A stretch of 64,000 nucleotides of DNA from Epiperipatus broadwayi. Taxonomy: Eukaryota > Onychophora > Udeonychophora > Euonychophora > Peripatidae. The DNA lies in assembly GCA_028023455.1 (NCBI GenBank), contig JAQFVV010000549.1:124001-188000 (forward strand), in the 5' to 3' direction. A model generated the notes under the pieces. It was not told the DNA's origin and ran no database searches. It saw only the letters and a list, made by a program, of their open reading frames with translations. Positions 24,250 through 36,338 of this stretch are shown piece by piece (within the stretch, counting starts at the first letter, position 1; every line of letters starts with the position of its first letter). A program made the position numbers and the translations under genes.

Positions 24250-24656
24250 AGGCAGCCTGTACTGATTTGTAGTGTGTTTTGCTAATTTCTCACAATTCTC
24301 ACTTGGTTCAAGTGCCCTGTTCTTACTCTCTGAATGATCATTGTTGAGCCTTGTGTATCATATAATTTGAGGGTATGTATATTTGAATTCAACACAACTT
24401 TTTTATATTATTAAATCAATTTTTATTTTACATTCGAATTACATAGTATCATGTAGAAAAATTTATCAAAGAGTCATATTTTTTTAAGTTTGTTTTGAAG
24501 AGTGTAAAATTAGACAAATTCTGTTTGTAAGCATGATTTATTTGGTAAAGATGTTATCAGTGAGATCTTCGAGAGAACAATAAATTCCATGGACGGTGTT
24601 CGATCCATAATAGTTGTTTGATTTTAATGTTAAGTTTACAAACTTACTTTTTAAAT

Positions 24657-25085
24657 GTATGGTGATTAAAAGAAGAAAAAATTATAGTAAATTGTTTACT
24701 ATATACTTTTTAAAAAATATGTCCAAAAAAGGGTAGTAAAAAAGACGTTTTTTTTAAAAATGACGTTTCTATTTTCTCCAAAAAAAAAAACATGGTGATT
24801 AAAAGAAAAAAAATAAAGTATAGTAAATCGTTTACTACACAGTTTTTAAAATATATCACTTGTTTAATATGTCCAAAAAAAAAAAAGATAAATAAAAAGA
24901 TGTTCTTTACTATTTATTTTATTTATTTAATAAAAAACAAATTCAGATTTAAAAAAACCATGATATTTAATAAGTTCTTTAATAATATGTTTAAAAAAAA
25001 AAAAGAGTTATTGAATAATATGTCCAAAAAAAGGTAAGAACAAAGACGATGTTCTTTCCTATTTATTTTATTTATTTAAAAAAAA
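24657..25085. repeat. Degenerate direct repeats, A-rich
   Basis: GGTGATTAAAAGAA, a TTTACTA block and AATATGTCCAAAAAA recur at about 24660-24735 and 24794-24885, and part of the unit again at 25015-25085. The lysine-rich 81-codon frame inside (24792-25037) looks like a product of A-runs, with no family resemblance. Confidence 0.6.
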
Positions 25086-26665
25086 AAAATTACGATAAAA
25101 ACACGATATTTAATAATATGTGCAGCCAGGTAATGTTTTTGACTACCAACACCACCATCCAGTGACATGTATCATCGTTGATACTTATACTGAATTACCT
25201 TATGAAACAATTAATTTTATTGTGAAATTTTTGTCATCTTTAATATTCATAATGAACTTTATTTTAAAACAATTGTTATCATGAAGAGATGGACAAAATT
25301 TCCAATAGATTTTATCTGATATAATATTTTGTTTGTGCTGAAAGAATTTTGGAACAGTATGGCATGCAGGAGAATGGCAGAAGGAAAAAATCTCTATTAA
25401 TGAACTTAAGTAGTTATGGCAACCACTCTCTCTCAAACTTAGCAAGCAAGAAAATCAAGAACATCCTCTAGTTTTTTTATTATTATTTTTTTATTAATCG
25501 TCTTAGTTAAGAAATAATATATGAATTAACATTTGTTTTAGATATAAGGTTTATTTAAATATTTTAATATTTTAAAATAAAGAAGAAAAAATATGTCAGA
25601 AAATTGTAATATTTTCTGAAGAGGTAATATGTCTATAACTTTTTAAATGCATGGACATCAATGAAGAAGATGAATTTTCCTTATTAATCCTAATGTGTAG
25701 GGTTAAGGTAAATGATTTTTTATATGCAGTGATATTTTATATATGTATTTATTTATCTACAATGGTGCTAAGTTAAGAAAATCAAATGGTATTCTTAGTT
25801 TATTATTAATATATTAATTGGTTTTTGACACATCATACGAAAGTACAGAAATATATTATGTGATATATCTAAATTTATTTAGATGATTCATGAATACAGA
25901 AGTATACATATTGTATATTATGTTTTTGAAATATCATGTTTAATTATGAATATATTATTCTAGACCATATCTGTTTAGATACAAATTAATATGTTGATCT
26001 CAATTATTTTATAAAGAAAATATTTAAATGAAATTGTTATTATGGTGAACTATTATAAAATCATTTGTGAATATAATATTTAAACCTTTTTGCTATTATA
26101 CTGAATGTTTTTTAAAATCAAGTTTAGAAATTATTTTATATCAAGTTGGTAGAACTTATTTTCCATATTGAAGGAAGTATTCCAAGTATAGATGATAAAT
26201 AATAGTGATTCCAGATAATAGAAGGAGTGGAAGCAAAATGCTGAGTGATAGGGATGCTTGGATATAAATATTATCTATGGAATATCCCTTTGTATGTTAA
26301 TAAATAAAGTTAACAGAATCCAATATATTGATGATTCATGATCAGTAGCATTTCCTTCTGCAGATTAATAAGTGCTCAGGTAGAAGCCATGACAAGAATT
26401 TCAGGTAGACACAAGAATATATAGCCTTAAACACTGCACCCATGATTTTTAGTACTTATTTAAGTTGTTGTAGTTTTGTGTCTCTCAAATTAATCATTTT
26501 TTATCAACACTGGATTTTGCATTGTAACTGTTATAGTTTATAAAGTGTGTAAAGAATAATGGCTAGACTATAAAATGTTAAAATTTATTGAAAGAAGAGA
26601 AAAGATTTATCACAAATGATATTTATTTAATATGAAGTAAAGTTAATGGAATGTTTTAATGTTCC

Positions 26666-27420
<755 letters not shown>

Positions 27421-28011
27421 AGATCAAGAGAGTATCAGATATATATTCTGATTATGAAAGTATGAATGAGAGTGATATCTGATTGATATTAACATTAAAC
27501 AAACTGGTATAGATAAATATTATACATGTAATTGCTTTTAGATTATTTAAAATAATCTCCATATTCTAATGAATAAAGTAAATTGAAGCATAGCGAAGTT
27601 ATATCATTATTATAAAAATCTGTAGTATATAATTTACAAAATAGAGAACATATTTTTATTAACATATATATATTTCCTTATTAATGTATGATTATATTGA
27701 TAAGTTACCTGGATAATAAAGATAAAATTTTTTTATAGAAATATATAAAAATATATGCTATTATCTAAGAATATTTTTATGTATTGAACCCTAGTAGTTA
27801 TTAATATTTTTTGGAATAACAATGGTGATGATTAATATTAGTATTATATTTAGAAAATGGTAACAGTATTACCATTAAACTGTGCTATATTTTATATTCT
27901 TTTTATGATAAATAGTTGAAGTGAAAACTATTTAATTTTTTTTAATTGTGTAAATATTTTTTTTTAATATAAATTTTGTCTTTTAAATTTTTGAATTTCT
28001 AGATTTATATA

Positions 28012-28166
28012 ATATTATATTTTATAATATTAATAAGCCAATAAGCTAATACACATGCACTTTGCAGATGTCACTATATAAATGAATACTCCCACTTTTT
28101 CAAAACACAAGATAAAGTCTTTAAGAAAATATAGAATGAATCCACCTATATTTTCGACCCAACCGT
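28012..28166. repeat. Solo direct copy of the 28.3-kb foldback arm
   Basis: AATATTAATAAGCCAATAAG, an AACACAAGATAAAGTCTTTA block and TATTTTCGACCCAA recur here in the same orientation as the left arm of the foldback at 28317-28657. Confidence 0.75.
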
Positions 28167-28316
28167 ATATGTATGGGCAAATCTGAAGCATTTGAAATGA
28201 AGAGTGTGAAGTTATTAATTGATCACTTTAAATTACTTTTTTACTACGTAAATGAATGATGCCAATGAAATTTCTAGAATTTACGAACCGTCATTTTTAT
28301 AATTAAACATATGTAA

Positions 28317-28657
28317 ACAAGACATTTATTTTTTATATAGTGTGATGTTTTTTGAATCTATAATATTAATAAGCCAATAAGCTGATACACATGTGCTTTT
28401 TTAAAACACAAGATAAAATCTTTAAGAAAATATAGAATTAATCCACCTATATTTTCGACCCAATACATATACGGATGGGTCGAAAATATAGGTGGATTCA
28501 TTCTGTATTTTCTTAAAGACTTTATCTTATGTTTTGAAAAAGGGGGAATATTCATTTATATAGTGACATCTGCAAAGCGCATGTGTATTAGCTTATTGGC
28601 TTATTAATATTATAGATTAAAAAAACATCGCGCTATATAAAAAATAAATGTCTTGTC
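28317..28657. mobile_element. Foldback element, arms about 160 bp
   Basis: ACAAGACATTTATTTTTTAT on the left mirrors the right end. AATAAGCCAATAAG and TATTTTCGACCCA are mirrored around a centre near 28478. It is non-coding; the 65-codon minus frame inside follows from the palindrome. Confidence 0.8.
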
Positions 28658-29856
28658 TAAATATTATATTTTGTAAATGTTAAATAATGTTTTGTTGAAA
28701 TAAATTTGTTAATATTGTTTTAAATTTATATTACATCTTGAGAGTTTCTTTGCTTGCTATGTCCAAGTGATTATTGATCTTGTCGACCACACACATGCAT
28801 TATAACAATTAATTATATATTTACATTAATGTATATGATCTATAAGAGATATATTATGATTATTAACTTATAACTGTGGAAGATATTATTATTGCTAAAC
28901 ATGAAACAGTGTATTATGCCAATTTATTGATTATCTGATAGAATAATTATATCAAGTTTGATATTTTTTAAGATGCCACATAAAAGAGTAATAAGAACTT
29001 TAAACCATAATATAACATGAAAATATTTTGAATTTATTGAAGATAATGAATTTTATGTTTATAAGAGTTTATAATTTTAATTGTGTTTTATTAATGAGCA
29101 AAACTGAATAGATGTGTTTTATAATGAGTTTTAAGATATTTTATTTTGTTTATTATTGTTGTTGTGGTATAGCTAAGGATATGTAAAATCCCTCACTATA
29201 TTTAGCTATATTATGTAATATGTAATTATTAGAGTAATAACATGAATCTGAGATGATAATTATGCTTAAGAGCTAGATAAAGATGATAATATGTTAGGAA
29301 TTTTATTTAGTGGTGTATTATTATTATATTTTATAAAAGAGTGTCAAATATTTTAGTGAATTAATATAATTTTGTAATTGTTAATGAGAATTTACTTTGT
29401 GTAATAGGTGAGTCATGGGAATATTGTAGATACTTTTAGAAGGTAGATAGGGGTGATATTCTTATACCATTGAGAGTGTATGTTATATAACTGTATACCT
29501 TACTAAATGCTTTGCATTGAGTCTCATAATTTTGTAGTATTTTTGTCAAACAATTTTTATTAATAAAGTGAACTAGTCATATTTTAAATTAATGTAATGA
29601 GAAATGAGCTGGGTATTTAATTTGAATTTTTAATTACTTATTTAATTTGTGTCTTGACTTTATTAATTTATTAATTAAATTATTTAAGTGATAAGTATTA
29701 CTTTACTAGATATATTATTTATAATTGAATGAGCTAGTGACAAGTTAAAGTTTTTAAAATAGCGAGTTAGTGTACAAGGTAACTCGATTAACTGATGAGA
29801 GTTAGTAATACTTGGGTAGCTAGAAGTTTGAGTCACTTTGGTAAGGATAGATTGCA

Positions 29857-29883
29857 ATATATATATATATATATATATATATG

Positions 29884-29919
<36 letters not shown>

Positions 29920-29925
29920 CATGGA
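29857..29925. repeat. TA repeats flanking PLE-B
   Basis: Two TA runs separated by a GACA motif form a perfect hairpin. They abut the left end of the PLE-B pair. Confidence 0.85.
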
Positions 29926-29984
29926 TAAATTAATTCATAGTATTATCCAGAAGTGTCTGTATAATAAAAATAAAATAGCTAAAT

Positions 29985-30026
29985 AGCTTATGTTTCAGGG
30001 CAATAACAAATACTTTCCTAAGAGCT
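29985..30026 (-). ncRNA. Degenerate hammerhead-like site, PLE-B minus copy
   Basis: The minus strand reads AGCTCTTAGGA, a helix II-like AAGTA stretch, CTGAAACATA, and AGCT. G5 of the core is T here, so the site is dead. It aligns with the better copy at 31150-31190. Confidence 0.4.
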
Positions 30027-30049
30027 TCTGTTTTCTCAAGTCATAAGAA

Positions 30050-30560
30050 TGTGTGTGATCAAATTTAAAATCATTATTTTTTTTGGTATTTTCACCTCAT
30101 TCTTAAATTTTATTGGTTGAGAAGCTTTTTTTAAAAAAAAATCCTCCAATGGCTTTTTCCAAATATTGTTAATTTTCTTTTATTCACACCATCCATTTAT
30201 GATGTTAGACCTTTTAGGAATCTCTATAGCTTCCCTTAGCAGTCTTTGGTCATATTGTTCAATTTTTTTCAGAGTATGTGTTTTATTAAAATTGATGTCA
30301 TAGTTATTAATTTAATGTGTGAATAAATGGTTGAAGAATTAGATTTTTCTCTAACGGCCAAATGATTTGTCTGCTCAGTATATGAATATAAACAAACTCC
30401 TCATGGAATTAAATTTATACCATGAAACTCTAAAGGAATTATATCTTTAGGCAGTGGAAATACTTCATTATTTTTTTAATATATTGTGTGGATATTATTT
30501 TTTTTAAAAACATTACCAATTTTATCAGTTACTCTCTTCATAATGGGTTTGATTCCAGGA
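30050..30560 (-). pseudogene. PLE-B GIY-YIG remnant (minus copy)
   Basis: Minus-strand translation with frame breaks shows a PGIKPIMKRVTDKIG segment, a LPKDIIPLE segment, then a decayed GIY-YIG core and a REKSNSS / YSHIKL segment. Relative to the plus copy it has lost about 30 bp in the nuclease core. No intact frame over 60 codons remains. The lineage call rests on the GIY-YIG context in the plus copy. Confidence 0.55.
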
Positions 30561-30624
30561 TTATTAATAGGGCTTTTTATATAATAAAAAAGATTTGATA
30601 CTTCAAAAATTAAGAGAATTCTGC

Positions 30625-31140
30625 CATATATAAAGGGAATAACTGATAAAATTTGTAATGTTTTAAAGAAAAATATTAAAAAACAAATAATGAAGTAATT
30701 CCATAGTGCAAAGATTAAATTTCTTTGGAGTCTCGTGGTGTATATGAAATTCCATGTGAAATTTGTTTACAGTCATACATTGGACAGATGAATCATAGAA
30801 TAAACATAAGCAAGAACACATTTTGGCAGTTAGAGAAAAATCTAATTCATCAGCCATTTATTCACACATTAAATTAACAAACCATGACATCAATTTTAAT
30901 AATACACATATTCTGGCAAAAATTGAATAATATAGCCAGAGACTGCTAAGGAAAGCTATAGAGATTTTTAAAGGCTTAAATGAAAAGTGTGAATTAAAAA
31001 AAATTAACAATATTTGGAAAAAGTTATTGGAGGATAAAATATTTTTTAAAACTTCTCAACCAATAGAATTTAAGAAGGAGGAGAAAATAAAAGAAAAAAT
31101 AACAATTTTAAATCTCACCATACACATTCTTATGATTTGA
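30625..31140 (+). pseudogene. PLE-B GIY-YIG remnant (plus copy)
   Basis: A frame around 30730-30800 reads GVYEIPCEICLQSYIGQ followed by an NHRI segment. This is the GIY and YIG strands of the nuclease with the CxxC pair typical of PLE endonucleases. Downstream in another frame come TNHD, ILAKIE, and LLRKAIEIFKG, matching the catalytic helix and Glu region. Stops and frameshifts separate these parts. The RT domain is absent. It differs clearly from family A, whose core reads YSISC and YYGET. Confidence 0.7.
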
Positions 31141-31149
31141 GAAAGAAGA

Positions 31150-31190
31150 AGCTCTGAGGAAAGTACTGTTATTGTACTGAAATGTCAGCT
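31150..31190 (+). ncRNA. Hammerhead ribozyme candidate in PLE-B 3' region
   Basis: AGCT (31150-31153) forms helix I with AGCT (31187-31190). CTGAGGA (31154-31160) fits the CUGANGA consensus. Helix II AGTAC (31162-31166) pairs with GTACT (31174-31178), with one extra A at 31161. GAA is at 31179-31181. Helix III is reduced to A31182 with T31185, and C31186 is the cleavage position. Such minimal helix III forms are expected to act best as dimers. The extra A is a departure from consensus. Confidence 0.55.
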
Positions 31191-31214
31191 ATTTAGCTAT
31201 TATATTTTTATTAC

Positions 31215-31272
31215 ATGGAAGCTACCAGAAAGAATACTATATATATATATATATATATATAGTATTCTTTCT

Positions 31273-31310
<38 letters not shown>
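31215..31310. repeat. Hairpin with long TA core
   Basis: CCAGAAAGAATACTATATA and its complement ending TTCTTTCTGG flank a TA run, and a second TA run follows. It marks the right edge of PLE-B. Confidence 0.8.
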
Positions 31311-31312
<2 letters not shown>

Positions 31313-31461
31313 AAAAATTTCATATATATTTTTGATTAGATTAGTTTAACTAATACAAGTATTGTTTTTGGTTGAAGTAATTTTATTTGACTTACCCCGT
31401 TTTTAATTGGTTTCTTATTTTGTTATATCTTAGTTGAGCTCTAATTAAAATATATATATAT

Positions 31462-32782
31462 TGTAATGTCCACTACGTTATTTAGTGTTTTAAACGAGTT
31501 AACTACTCATACTCGGTGACCTAATTACATTCTATCTATTAAATTTGTTTCGTCATACAGTTCAGTAAGATTTAATGGACGCAATTATTTTTCCTGGTCA
31601 CACAACACTCTTTTAACTAAAGTAGCTATTAAAATAATGGGGATCAAGTAAGCCAGCTTTTAATTTATTTGAAAGGCACCAGAGTTCTATATCAGAACCC
31701 ACTGGCAAAAATCCCTTTTTTTTATTTATTTAGCTACTATGACATTTTGGAATCTCCGGAGGATTGTGTTTCAGTACAACGTTGGCAATTTATTTGAATT
31801 ATAATAATGTCTAAATTGTAATGAATTTAGAACTATAAGAATTAATAACAACATAAGTTAGATTTTACTTTATTAGTATGAAACAAAACATTAATATGAT
31901 CGAGAGAATAAAATATAAAAGACAATCAAAATATAAAACTACAGCTAACATTTGTTTCTTCTATTCATATGACTCGTGGTGACAGTTCATCATGCTTAAG
32001 AGTTCAAGAAAGTGATCACTAATTTTTTTGATTTAATAAAGTTACTTACCGGTAAGTTTGAATGTTAACGTGCAGGATTTCTAATGTTGACCATGCATGG
32101 ATTTCTTTAGAAATGGATCTGCGATCCAGTATTCCGGTGATCTTTAAGTTTTTGTGGTTAAAATCTAGTAGGAGATAGCTTCTTCATTCAGGTAGTTCGT
32201 GACACAGGTACAAAGCAACTCCAGCAAATGAACTGCTACTACTCGCACATCTTAATATTTCAGTCTATTAGTAACAGTAGTTTGGCCCACTTTCATAATT
32301 TTCTTCACGTTTATTTTTATTTTTACTGATCTCTGCAGGAAGGATGATCCAAGAAGAACCCTCTGCACCAACTGTTATTCCTTTTGTTCTCTTTATTTTA
32401 TTTTTTTCTGCACAACTCCTATTGACACCTGCCAATGTGTACCAAATTTAAAAGAATTCAGCTCACAAAGTCTTCTTTTTTTTTTCTTGATCACCATCTT
32501 TAATTACCTAAAGAATGTTATCACTTTGTTTCCATGCTGCTGATGACCTTGCGATAATGGTTTATTTTAAATTTAACAAATACAAAGTTAGTTTCTCTTT
32601 GATTTTTATTATACTTTCCACATTCATTCTCTCTTTTTAATTTCATTAAACACAACATATACACTCATGTTGTTTAAATGAATAGATCAAATATATTTAT
32701 ATAAATATATTTTTCATTAGAAATTTATCAATTCAACTTTTAAATTGCCAATGCTATTTGTACTAGGATAAAATACAGTACA
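31462..32782 (-). repeat. 3' LTR
   Basis: A direct repeat of 36339-37673 apart from small indels and substitutions. It includes the ACTTACCGGTAAGT palindrome at 32044-32057. A short purine stretch (GCGGAGGTAT on the minus strand) precedes it as a weak polypurine tract. Confidence 0.9.
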
Positions 32783-32903
32783 ATACCTCCGCGGTCAATG
32801 ACAAGAATAAAATACGGTGTTTACACTCTTCTTTTATTTTCCAATCTCATTTTGGTACATCCATGGTCTTCAGGGTCTAAATCTATCCAGTTTTCTCCTA
32901 ATG

Positions 32904-34156
32904 CTATCTGTCATGATTCATTTTATATGGCCTTAAGGCTCTCGCATTGAAAGCCCCCTTTTTTTCTTTTTCATTTGCGAGAGTAAATGCATTTGGACCA
33001 TTCTCTCTAACTATTTGATACGGGCCTTCATATAGTTCCTGAAACTTTTTGCATATACCTTTCTCTGTTTGCCTACAGGATTTGTCCAGACCCATACCCT
33101 ATCCCCTTTTTTGAAATCCTTGGGTCTTATACCCCTCCTGTCTACCCTTGCAACTACGGCATGTCTCATATTGGATGCTGCCTTTCTCTGATCTATCTTT
33201 CCATCGATATGTTCAGGAATGGCTGGCAACTTGGCCTTGTATAGCCTCAGTACGGGTTGATGGAACTGTAGCCAAATAGGCACAAACCTTGTGGAACCAT
33301 TCTCCATCCAGTTGAGATAATTCACTACCCTGGGCAACTGTTTCACCCACTCTTTATGGTTTGAAGATATGTACACTCTAAAAAGTCTTCCCAATTCCCT
33401 CATCACCCTTTCACAAGCATTCGACTGAGGGTTATGGATAGATGACAATGTGTGTCATACTTTCATTTTCACTGTACACTCCTTCCATTCATTGGCCATG
33501 AAAGGAGTTCCATGGTCAGATAATATTGTCTTTGGTTTGCCCATTTTGGGAAAGTGTTGTGTTTCTAATATGCATATGGTGTTCCTTGTATTAGCCTGAG
33601 GCATAGGGTACGCACATACCCATTTCGAAAAAACATCATATACCACTAATATGTACCTCATCTTCCAGAACCTAGGTAATGGCCCATAAAAATCAATCGC
33701 TATCAGATCATTCAGTCTTTTTTTTATTATCAGGTTTACCGTTCCTGCATATGATTTGTTGACTGGTTTAGTTCTCTGGCACTGTTCACACCCTTTCAAC
33801 ATTTTAATTATTTGGTATCTCATGTGCGGCCAGTAAAACCAAATTTTCAACAATCTCTCGGTCTTGTGGACTCCATAATGGCCATATAACCAGTGTGTAT
33901 ACATAGTTAGTCTCTCTTGGAGCATCTTGGGCATTACCATTCTCCATGTTCCCTCCTTTACGTCTACCAATTACCATAATATTCCCTTACTCAACTGAAA
34001 CCTTTCATATTTTTCGGAACACCTTCCCTTTTCCCCATCTTTATTTTTTTCTAAATTATCTATAATCATCTGATATCTGGGATCTAACCTCTGCTTATCA
34101 CCTAAGTGGTTCAATTCATCTTCCACAGACATGTCAGTTTCTGTGCTTAATGCCAT
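32904..34156 (-). pseudogene. Ty3/gypsy integrase, decayed
   Basis: Integrase inserts the cDNA into the host chromosome. A spacer segment (34156-33971) ends in an in-frame TAA after GILW. The HHCC zinc domain follows (HWLYGHYGVH, then CEQC). The core shows a DLIAIDFYGP segment with the first catalytic Asp and a ILSDHGTPF segment with the second. A TGA at 33453-33455, consistent with a CGA codon decayed by C-to-T, interrupts before the NPQSNACERVMRELG segment that carries the third catalytic acid. The C-terminal part (GDRVWVWTNP) shifts frame near 33090 and continues as YEGPYQIV, a GPY/F-type module, to about 32904. It has at least two stops and one frameshift. Confidence 0.85.
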
Positions 34157-34575
34157 CAGACATATCTTCCATTTGCAAATACCCTGTGGGCTCCAAACCT
34201 GGGTTTCGGCTCAAAGCATCTGCCACTACATTCTCCAAATCTTCACAATATTCTACAGAATAGTTGAAATCTTGGAGAAACAGACTCCAACAAATCAATC
34301 TACTATTAGACAGATAACTGTGGTTAATGAATTCCAGACTCTTATGGTCAGTTCTGACTATCAGCTCTGATCCTATCAGAAATTGTCAGAATCTCTGGAA
34401 CACCCATACCACAGCCAACGCTTCCTTTTCCATTACGGAATAGTTGACTTCTGGTTCCCTTAATAGTCTACTAATGAAGTATATTACTCCTTGACTACTG
34501 TCTTCCTGCGTCTGCATCAAAGCCACACCTAGTCTGTATTCACTACTATCCACTTGTACTATAAAGGTTTTTTTT
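34133..34575 (-). pseudogene. Ty3/gypsy RNase H, decayed
   Basis: RNase H removes the RNA strand during cDNA synthesis. A minus-strand frame from the A-run near 34570 reads QVDSSEYRLGVAL (first acidic residue), EKEALAVVW (Glu), RTDHKSLE (Asp) and VVADALSR (last Asp), which is the expected D-E-D-D series. One in-frame TGA replaces a residue after VFQRF. A frameshift near 34570 separates it from RT, and another near 34145 separates it from the next segment. Confidence 0.75.
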
Positions 34576-35503
34576 TAAAATCAGGGTATATCAGCATGAC
34601 TTGTCCCAAAAATTTCTCTTTGATGCCTTTGAACACTTCATTATGTTTATCTGTCCATTCCCATGGGACATTTTTTTGTAATAACTGTAATAAAGGTTCC
34701 ATATCTTCTGCAAAGTTTCTGTAAAATGTATTATAAAAATTACATAGTCCTAAGAAGGACTTTACCTGTTTCACTGATTTAGGGGCTGGGAAGTCTCTGA
34801 TGACTTGTATTTTATCAGGAAGAGGCTTAATCCCTGTTTTACTGATCAAGTGCCCTAAGAAACTGACTTCTGCAGTGGCTATACAACTCTTTTGCAAATT
34901 AATGCGGATATCTTTGTCTTGGCATTCTTGTAAAAACATTTCCAAATGTCTTAAGTGCTCTCTTGGATTTTTAGATGCAATTATGACATCATCCATATAA
35001 ATAGTCATGAAACTCTTGATTTCGGGTGATAATACTCTGTCTAGGCACTTTAGCAATCCTGCTCCACTGTTCCTTAATCCAAATGGCATTCTATTAAATT
35101 GGTAAGATATGCTGTTATATCTGAAGGCTGTATATTGGCGGTCTGCTGGGTATAGTTTAATCTGCCAATAACTGGCCATCAGATCTAATGTTGAAAAGAT
35201 TTCTTTACCATGAAACCTGTTCAATAATTCATTCATCGGCTGATGCACATTTTGGTCAGGCCAGGTAATTCTATTAAGCTGTCTCGCATCTAAACATAAC
35301 CTAACTGACCCATCTTTTTTTTTACTATCACCAGTGGGTTGTTATATGGCGATGATCCCTTCATTATAATTCCCCACTCTTCCATCTGCAACAATTGTTT
35401 CTCCACTTCCATTCGATATTGATAAGGCACCGGATACGATCGTACCTGATATGGCGTGCCATCTATGATCCTAATTCGATGTTCATACCCCTTAATTATC
35501 CCG
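34559..35503 (-). pseudogene. Ty3/gypsy reverse transcriptase, decayed
   Basis: Reverse transcriptase copies element RNA to DNA. The N-terminal part (35503 to about 35310, a GYEHRIRIIDG segment and VKK) is out of frame on both sides, by one missing base near 35503 and by a 9-A run near 35315. The main frame (35248-34559, 229 codons) has LDLMASYWQI with the first catalytic Asp, FNRMPFGLRNSGA, IYMDDVI with the YxDD box, FLGHLIS, and a FLGLCNFYNTFYRNFA segment. The domain is complete in content but split by frameshifts. Confidence 0.88.
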
Positions 35504-36101
35504 GTCTATCTGAAAAATTTTCATTATACTTGTCTAATAATTTCTTCACTGTCTTTTCCCACTCTTCCCCTTGCTCCCTCTCTGTCTCGCTTCGTATACT
35601 ACATATTTCTTTTGGCAGTGTTTTTTCTTTTGAATTAAATTCTACTATTTCCCCTTCACATGTAATACTGCCTTCTTTATAGTTAATTAAGCACCCTGTT
35701 TTATGCATAAAATCCGACCCTACTATCACATCATGTATGAGTCCCTTCAATATCAACAAAGTATGTTGTATGAATCTCTTTCCTACTCTTATTAGTACCC
35801 ATACTTGTTTTGTCTCTAATTGGGTCTTTTTATTATTGGCCAAAGTTACTAGGGACTTCCTCACTGGTAGAGTTCGAATGTCATGGGTTTGTTGTATAAT
35901 CCATGCGTATACGGTATCAGACATGACTGATATTTGACTACCAGTATCAAACAATGCATATACTTTAATATTATTAACCCATATTGTAATTTTCAGGCAT
36001 TCTTGGGATGCAAACTTTATGGTTTCCTTATTCCATTCGCAAATCAGATTACTTATTCCTTTCATTTCACCTATCATCGCTTCAATATCTCTGTACTTCA
36101 T
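35496..36101 (-). pseudogene. Ty3/gypsy aspartic protease
   Basis: This is the first pol domain. VYALFDTGSQISV carries the catalytic DTG at about residues 53-55, and the flap and C-terminal strand (VIVGSDFMHKTGC) are present. It ends FSDRPG just before the frameshift that starts RT. The ATG at 36101 is the first in frame, about 240 bp from the 5' LTR. No CCHC knuckle or gag-like sequence precedes it. Confidence 0.8.
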
Positions 36102-36338
36102 ATACTTTGCTTAATTTCTATTCTATTGTTTCTTTTATTAATACATTTGCTGAAGCTGCTCCACCTTGCTGTCACTTTACCTTACGAGCTACTTTATTTC
36201 CATCATTTTGCCTACTCTTTTTTTTTTAGATACGTGAAACAAAAAAAAAAAACCCACAAAACTATTTTATATTTGACTTTTATTATTTACTCCTATCTCA
36301 GGACGTGATTCTCATCGAAGCCTCGAGTTGGGTGGCAT

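Larger units (their letters stand above)
29945..31236. mobile_element. Penelope-like element family B, head-to-head decayed pair
   Basis: About 29945-30560 is the reverse complement of about 30625-31236, with indels. Matching blocks are AATAATGAAGTA, GAGAAAAATCTAATTC, CCATTTATTCACACATTAA, AACTTCTCAACCAATAGAA and AGCTATTTAGCTATT. Both copies read outward with their 3' ends at the outer edges, and both run into TA repeats. Coding traces show a GIY-YIG nuclease unlike that of family A. Confidence 0.75.

Noticed and set aside
24792-25037. 81-codon lysine-rich frame
   Set aside because: It arises from A-runs in a degenerate direct repeat, with no recognisable domain and no sensible context.
36321-36338. 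Clear tRNA primer-binding site next to the 5' LTR
   Set aside because: The sequence only vaguely resembles a Lys-type site and lacks the initial TGG, so I did not annotate it.
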